Virus record (IMG/VR): IMGVR_UViG_3300040751_001802
Coordinates: 1 to 24,071 of that record
Reading direction: 5' to 3' (one strand)
Source: a virus
Length of the DNA stretch: 24,071 bases
A program made the position numbers and the translations under genes. Every line of letters begins with the position of its first letter. The first letter of the stretch is position 1. Positions 20,640 through 24,071 of the stretch are shown one piece after another. Under the pieces are notes generated by a model. That model did no database searches and had not been told where the DNA came from. It was given only the letters and a program-made list of their open reading frames with translations.

Positions 20640-21266
20640 TTACTCTAATGGTAAAATAAATTCGCCCTTGTTGTGTTTATCTATTACATCATTATATGTT
20701 TCTCCGTTTGTTCGAAAACGTAAAACAACTCTGTAATCTTTCATTTCTTCAACACTGTGAATAACTTTACCTGTCACAAGTGTTGGGTGTTCTGTACTGT
20801 AATAAACTTTATAAATCTCTTTACCAGGATTACGGAAGTCATCTCCTTCTAAAAATGTTAAAGGTTCGCCTCCATCATCAGGTATAATAGGTAACATAAT
20901 GCTTAATTCTACTTCTTGGTCAATATGTGGTACAAATGCAAACCCTGGTTCGTATGCTAGTATCTGTACATCTGTTACACTTAACGGAACTTTAAAATTA
21001 AACTGTTTAATAAATTTTTGTATAACAGGATATTCAATTAGTTCTTTACCTTCAAAGTTAGGAGCATATACTTGTCTAAATTTATCAGTAAGTGTTTTAC
21101 GATAAGGATTATCTTTGTTATACTTCTTTTTAAATTCGTTCCAAGGTAAATGACAACTTTCGTCAAATTGATTATAGAAATCTAATAATTCTTGTTTATC
21201 CCAAACAACACCTTCTAATACACAATGATGTTCGGCTTGTCCTCCGTGATAAATTACACTATCCAT
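20640..21266 (-). CDS. Fe(II)/2-oxoglutarate-dependent oxygenase-like protein 1
   Basis: 208 aa from ATG 21266; a TTG two codons upstream (21272, with AAAGG 5 nt before it) is an alternative. The double-stranded beta-helix metal site is visible: His114-x-Asp116 in FVPHIDQEV, distal His170 in GKVIHSVEE and the 2-oxoglutarate Arg183 in YRVVLRFRT. ELSIMLPIIPDDGGEPLTFL between them fits the core strands. It should hydroxylate or oxidise a substrate using O2 and 2-oxoglutarate. It is the last gene of an overlapping cluster with a methyltransferase and a second oxygenase. Substrate unknown. Confidence 0.8.
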   Translation of the reverse strand: MDSVIYHGGQAEHHCVLEGVVWDKQELLDFYNQFDESCHLPWNEFKKKYNKDNPYRKTLTDKFRQVYAPNFEGKELIEYPVIQKFIKQFNFKVPLSVTDVQILAYEPGFAFVPHIDQEVELSIMLPIIPDDGGEPLTFLEGDDFRNPGKEIYKVYYSTEHPTLVTGKVIHSVEEMKDYRVVLRFRTNGETYNDVIDKHNKGEFILPLE

Positions 21267-21790
21267 TCCCAATAAAGCCTTTCTTGTCCTCTATTACCAA
21301 CATTTTCTCTATTCTCCCAAATGTTTTTGTAAATGGTTCTAGGTCCATCTACAAATGTAAATCCATATTCTTTTGCAAAGGTTTTTGCTTTCTTTTCATT
21401 CCAGGGATAATAAAGTTCATGCTTATGTTCACACAACACTCTAAAAAATATATGCCCGCCGGGCTTTGTTATTCTTTTTACTTCATTGAGTTGTGTTTTA
21501 ATTAATTCTTCACTGCCAAAGTTTATACTACCTAAAGCAAGTACAACATCTGCACTATTATCATTGAATGGCAAGTCTTCGATTAAACCATTTATGTCTG
21601 CTTCTGTAGTTGCTATATCTAATCCAACTAAATTGTTAATCCATTTTTTATATAAGTTTGCTCCACAGCCTAAGTCTATTACTGCATCCGGTTTTAATGC
21701 ATTTATCTTATCTATCATAGGTGTAGCACAATCGGGCCATCGATGAATGTCTGTACTACCTTGTTGAAAGATATCTTTAAGTTGTTGCAT
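21254..21790 (-). CDS. class I SAM-dependent methyltransferase
   Basis: 178 aa, type 11 methyltransferase. SAM-binding motif I AVIDLGCGAN (36-45), acidic residue of motif II in VGLDIA (Asp58), then IEDLPFNDNSADVVLALGSI (70-89, motif IV region) and RITKPGGHIFFRVL (106-119). There is no DNA-methyltransferase DPPY/NPPY or PC motif, so a small molecule, sugar or protein is the more likely substrate. It overlaps both neighbours (about 13-14 nt), and no ribosome site is visible, so translation is coupled. Confidence 0.87.
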   Translation of the reverse strand: MQQLKDIFQQGSTDIHRWPDCATPMIDKINALKPDAVIDLGCGANLYKKWINNLVGLDIATTEADINGLIEDLPFNDNSADVVLALGSINFGSEELIKTQLNEVKRITKPGGHIFFRVLCEHKHELYYPWNEKKAKTFAKEYGFTFVDGPRTIYKNIWENRENVGNRGQERLYWEWIV

Positions 21791-22565
21791 TAGATAAAAA
21801 TTCTTTAGTTTTTTCTGTTACTACGCCAGTTATGTTTAACACGGGTCTTGGTTTATGCCCATAATTACAAGTTCCATGTGGAACATCTCTCCAGGGCCAT
21901 GTAATACAATCACCACGTTTCCATTTTATTAATAGATTGCCTAATTGAAATATTTGTCCTTGATGTTGGTCATCTAAAAATATCATTGTTCTCATTACTT
22001 TACGTTGATCCAAATCTCCTTTATCAGCATTATCATATTCTTGTCTAGATTTTTTAAGTACTCCACCAAAATTATCTAAATGCCAATAAAAACATTGCCC
22101 AGGTTTTTGTACATCAAATTTTACTACACCTGGTTTTTCAAACCCAAATGCATCAACAATATATTGTAAACTATCTTTTAGTTTAGGGTGCAAAGTTCTA
22201 TTCGCAATAGTGTATCCACCATCGATATCATATCCCCATTTTTTAAAGTCGTTTTCTTCCCAATCGTTTGTTGTGTCTTTTCTAGTTTCTTTACGAAACT
22301 TAAAATCTGCTGGTTTAGTTTCCTTACTTAATTCTGCTACTGCTTCGTCCCAGTCGCCGCCAAAGTTTCCAACAGGTATTACTGGTGGACAATCCCCATC
22401 TAGTTCTGCAATATCATCTCTTGATTCGTCGAAGTGATATCTACTTGTTGCTTTACAAAAATCATAAAGACTATTATAGCCTTCTTTATCAACAGGAGGT
22501 TTTGTTTTTAATTTTTCCCACATCAGCAATGGGTCTCTACTAAATTCTAAATTATAAAATTGCAT
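21777..22565 (-). CDS. Fe(II)/2-oxoglutarate-dependent oxygenase-like protein 2
   Basis: 262 aa from ATG 22565, with GGAG 8 nt upstream and a 1-nt TAATG overlap with the PP-loop gene; the longer reading to 22610 is rejected. Metal ligands: His162-x-Asp164 in CFYWHLDNFGG, His230 in WRDVPHGTCNYG, and Arg240 in HKPRPVLNITG, the aspartyl/asparaginyl-hydroxylase-like arrangement. The N-terminal 120 residues are a separate, tryptophan-rich region (FSRDPLLMWEKL, CPPVIPVGNFGGDWDEAV). It differs in sequence from oxygenase 1, so this is not a recent duplication. The substrate is unknown. Confidence 0.8.
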   Translation of the reverse strand: MQFYNLEFSRDPLLMWEKLKTKPPVDKEGYNSLYDFCKATSRYHFDESRDDIAELDGDCPPVIPVGNFGGDWDEAVAELSKETKPADFKFRKETRKDTTNDWEENDFKKWGYDIDGGYTIANRTLHPKLKDSLQYIVDAFGFEKPGVVKFDVQKPGQCFYWHLDNFGGVLKKSRQEYDNADKGDLDQRKVMRTMIFLDDQHQGQIFQLGNLLIKWKRGDCITWPWRDVPHGTCNYGHKPRPVLNITGVVTEKTKEFLSNATT

Positions 22566-23152
22566 TAATATTCTCCAAAGGCCCAGTGCCTTTCTTTGCA
22601 CCACCAACATTCTTTACAAGGTCTCGGTGGTTGTTTTGCTTCACAACTTATTGTTAATGGAAATAAAGAATCTAATATACCATATTCTTTATAAAGTTTA
22701 GCAACACCTTTTTTATCTAAATCTGCTAAAGGTCTATACATAGTTAACCCATTTGGTGTGGTAACTACTTTTTCCATTTGTTTGTTGCGTGATTGGTCTT
22801 CACCTTCTCCAATGTATTCGGAAGGGTTTCGAGTAAAGCCATTTATAAAGCAATCTAAATTGTGATAATCAAAAAATTGTTTTCTTAACTTGTCTCTATT
22901 TGCTTTGCCTTCTGCTCTATCTTTAAAAGTATATATTGCATATGCTTTAATATTATTTAGTTTTAATTCATTTAGTATATTATTACAATTATCTAAATGA
23001 TATTGACCGTCATCTAATCTAGATCCCACATACAAATAAAACTCACTGTCTGGGTGTGTTTTGGAAAGTTGATATAACATAAGTGTACTATCAGCACCTC
23101 CACTAAACAGAATACCTATACGTTTATGTTGTGGTATTACACTCGTTTCCAT
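22565..23152 (-). CDS. QueC-like PP-loop ATPase
   Basis: 195 aa. The N-terminal PP-loop ILFSGGADSTLML (SGGADS at 17-22) binds ATP for adenylation. The C-terminus has four cysteines spaced C170-x8-C179-x2-C182-x2-C185 (in SCEAKQPPRPCKECWWC), the same spacing as the zinc site of bacterial QueC, followed by R-x-WAFG. QueC makes preQ0 (7-cyano-7-deazaguanine) from CDG; phage relatives take part in 7-deazaguanine DNA modification. The middle (HNLDCFINGFTRNPSEYIGEG) lacks clear QueC identity, so a different amidating or thiolating PP-loop enzyme is possible. No queD, queE, folE or dpdA is visible in the window. Confidence 0.72.
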   Translation of the reverse strand: METSVIPQHKRIGILFSGGADSTLMLYQLSKTHPDSEFYLYVGSRLDDGQYHLDNCNNILNELKLNNIKAYAIYTFKDRAEGKANRDKLRKQFFDYHNLDCFINGFTRNPSEYIGEGEDQSRNKQMEKVVTTPNGLTMYRPLADLDKKGVAKLYKEYGILDSLFPLTISCEAKQPPRPCKECWWCKERHWAFGEY

Positions 23153-24071
23153 AAATCTGCTCTTGAATCATTTTTCATTTGTTCTAATGCTTGTTTAGTT
23201 GTTATTCCATTAAACGTATTACAACAATGATCCGATCCATATACTAACAATTCTGGATTATATTTTACTAAAGTTTCAATAAATCTTTTTGCATTTTGAT
23301 GACTTTGTTCACTTGTTTTATTAACATTTGCTGGTTGTCTTTTTAATGCACCATTATACCAAAATACACTAGAATCGTATGCTTGATGTTCTGACAATAT
23401 TCTGTTGAATGCATTAGCATCTCCTAGGTTACAAACATAATAATTGTGTTTACATTTTTGATATTTTTTCCAATGTTCTTGCCATTGACTTTTTGTCCAT
23501 TTTGTATCCATATGATCCAAAACATGATGCGTAGGTCTATGCCCACGTCTAAATTGTTTTCCATTAAAGACTGTTAATAACGGAAATTTATCATATAAAT
23601 GGTCTAACCAAGATAGATAATCTTCCCCGTCCCAGTGTTCTATTGTGTATTTTCTTACTGCTAGACTGCTTTTGCTTATATCAATATGGTTTACAATAGT
23701 GTTGTTATCGAATCCAGCATCTTGTAGAATATAGTTAATATAGAAGCCAGAACTCACTGTCATTGCCCATTTAACGGGTTTATTAAGCCCATACACGGGC
23801 TTTGGTATCTCATTGTGTACAACGTAAGCCAGGTTTGAATTCTTTAAAACCATGTCTATTGCACTATCATGGGTTTCACTAAATGTGTCTGCATTTGTTG
23901 GGTTTACGTGGCTGAAGTTATATGGTAGTTTAATTTCTGTAGTTCCTACACCTGTTGGGCAATAAATCATAGAAGGTCCAACGGTATTCCATTTGAATTT
24001 ACCAATTTGGTGTTCTATAACTCTTTGGAAATATGAATAAGGAAATATAGTTCCAGGCTTAACTGCAACAG
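23137..24071 (-). CDS. unidentified protein, 5' end beyond the window
   Basis: 310 residues are visible. The reading frame stays open from position 23970 (ATG, without a good ribosome site) to the window edge at 24069, so the start is probably outside. Visible features: WAMTVSSGFYINYILQDAG, then TIVNHIDISKSSLAVRKY, which could be a Rossmann-like glycine/acidic pattern; HWDGEDYLSWLDHLY; a His-rich RRGHRPTHHVLDHMD stretch; CNLGDANAFNRILSE; and LLVYGSDHCCN near the C-terminus. It is first in the overlapping cluster (16-nt overlap with the PP-loop gene). No family recognised. Confidence 0.72.
   Translation of the reverse strand, partial: VAVKPGTIFPYSYFQRVIEHQIGKFKWNTVGPSMIYCPTGVGTTEIKLPYNFSHVNPTNADTFSETHDSAIDMVLKNSNLAYVVHNEIPKPVYGLNKPVKWAMTVSSGFYINYILQDAGFDNNTIVNHIDISKSSLAVRKYTIEHWDGEDYLSWLDHLYDKFPLLTVFNGKQFRRGHRPTHHVLDHMDTKWTKSQWQEHWKKYQKCKHNYYVCNLGDANAFNRILSEHQAYDSSVFWYNGALKRQPANVNKTSEQSHQNAKRFIETLVKYNPELLVYGSDHCCNTFNGITTKQALEQMKNDSRADLWKRV

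Noticed and set aside
22566-22610. Longer start for the second oxygenase
   Set aside because: It lies inside the PP-loop gene, while ATG 22565 has GGAG at 8 nt and a TAATG overlap.
23970-23970. ATG 23970 as the true start of the last gene
   Set aside because: The frame stays open for 33 more codons to the window edge and no ribosome site precedes this ATG.

Overview
The window looks like part of the genome of a low-GC, marine T4-like myovirus (pelagiphage- or cyanophage-like). Pointers are a T4 gp44-type clamp loader subunit, a gp31/GroES-type co-chaperonin, T4-late-promoter-like TAAATA boxes, strong sigma70-type promoters for other units, a block of tail/fibre-like structural genes, three tRNAs and a large set of metabolic genes. 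The host cannot be fixed from the sequence alone. No photosystem gene, integrase, IS element or CRISPR array is visible. Genes are packed with frequent 1-20 nt overlaps, and almost everything is on the minus strand. Only 1151-2097 and 15756-17082 are plus-strand units.

Layout. 1-1079: a 3'-truncated ParB-fold-like protein and a 58-aa protein, each behind its own sigma70-type promoter. 1112-2141: a plus-strand late-type unit of two membrane/secreted proteins ending in a bidirectional terminator. 2161-3862: a secreted barrel-like outer-membrane protein and the clamp loader. 3869-5432: a tandem pair of paralogous small proteins, the co-chaperonin and a 180-aa unknown. 5428-10292: one long minus-strand unit read from a sigma70-type promoter upstream of PRPP synthetase. 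In order it carries prs, a MazG-like NTP pyrophosphohydrolase, an unknown, a GNAT-like protein, an amidinotransferase, an RpiB-like isomerase, a small protein and a fragment-like DnaE homologue. 10311-15712: four structural genes with late-type promoters. 15743-17082: a zinc-ribbon protein and a secreted HtrA-type protease on the plus strand.

17083-19981: an Fe-S trio ([2Fe-2S] ferredoxin, SufT/DUF59, A-type carrier), two small membrane proteins, translation initiation factor IF-1, and several small proteins behind a textbook sigma70 promoter. 20099-20631: tRNA-Glu, tRNA-Leu and a tRNA-Trp-like gene around a small coiled protein. 20640-24071: a tightly overlapping cluster of two Fe(II)/2-oxoglutarate oxygenase-like proteins, a class I methyltransferase, a QueC-like PP-loop ATPase and an unidentified protein that runs off the window.

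How it may work together (inference). RpiB makes ribose-5-phosphate, Prs converts it to PRPP, and MazG trims NTPs, giving a nucleotide-supply module. IF-1 and the tRNAs tune translation. The Fe-S trio may keep host or phage Fe-S enzymes loaded. The oxygenase/methyltransferase/QueC-like cluster looks like a dedicated modification pathway whose substrate (nucleobase, glycan or small molecule) is not shown by the sequence.
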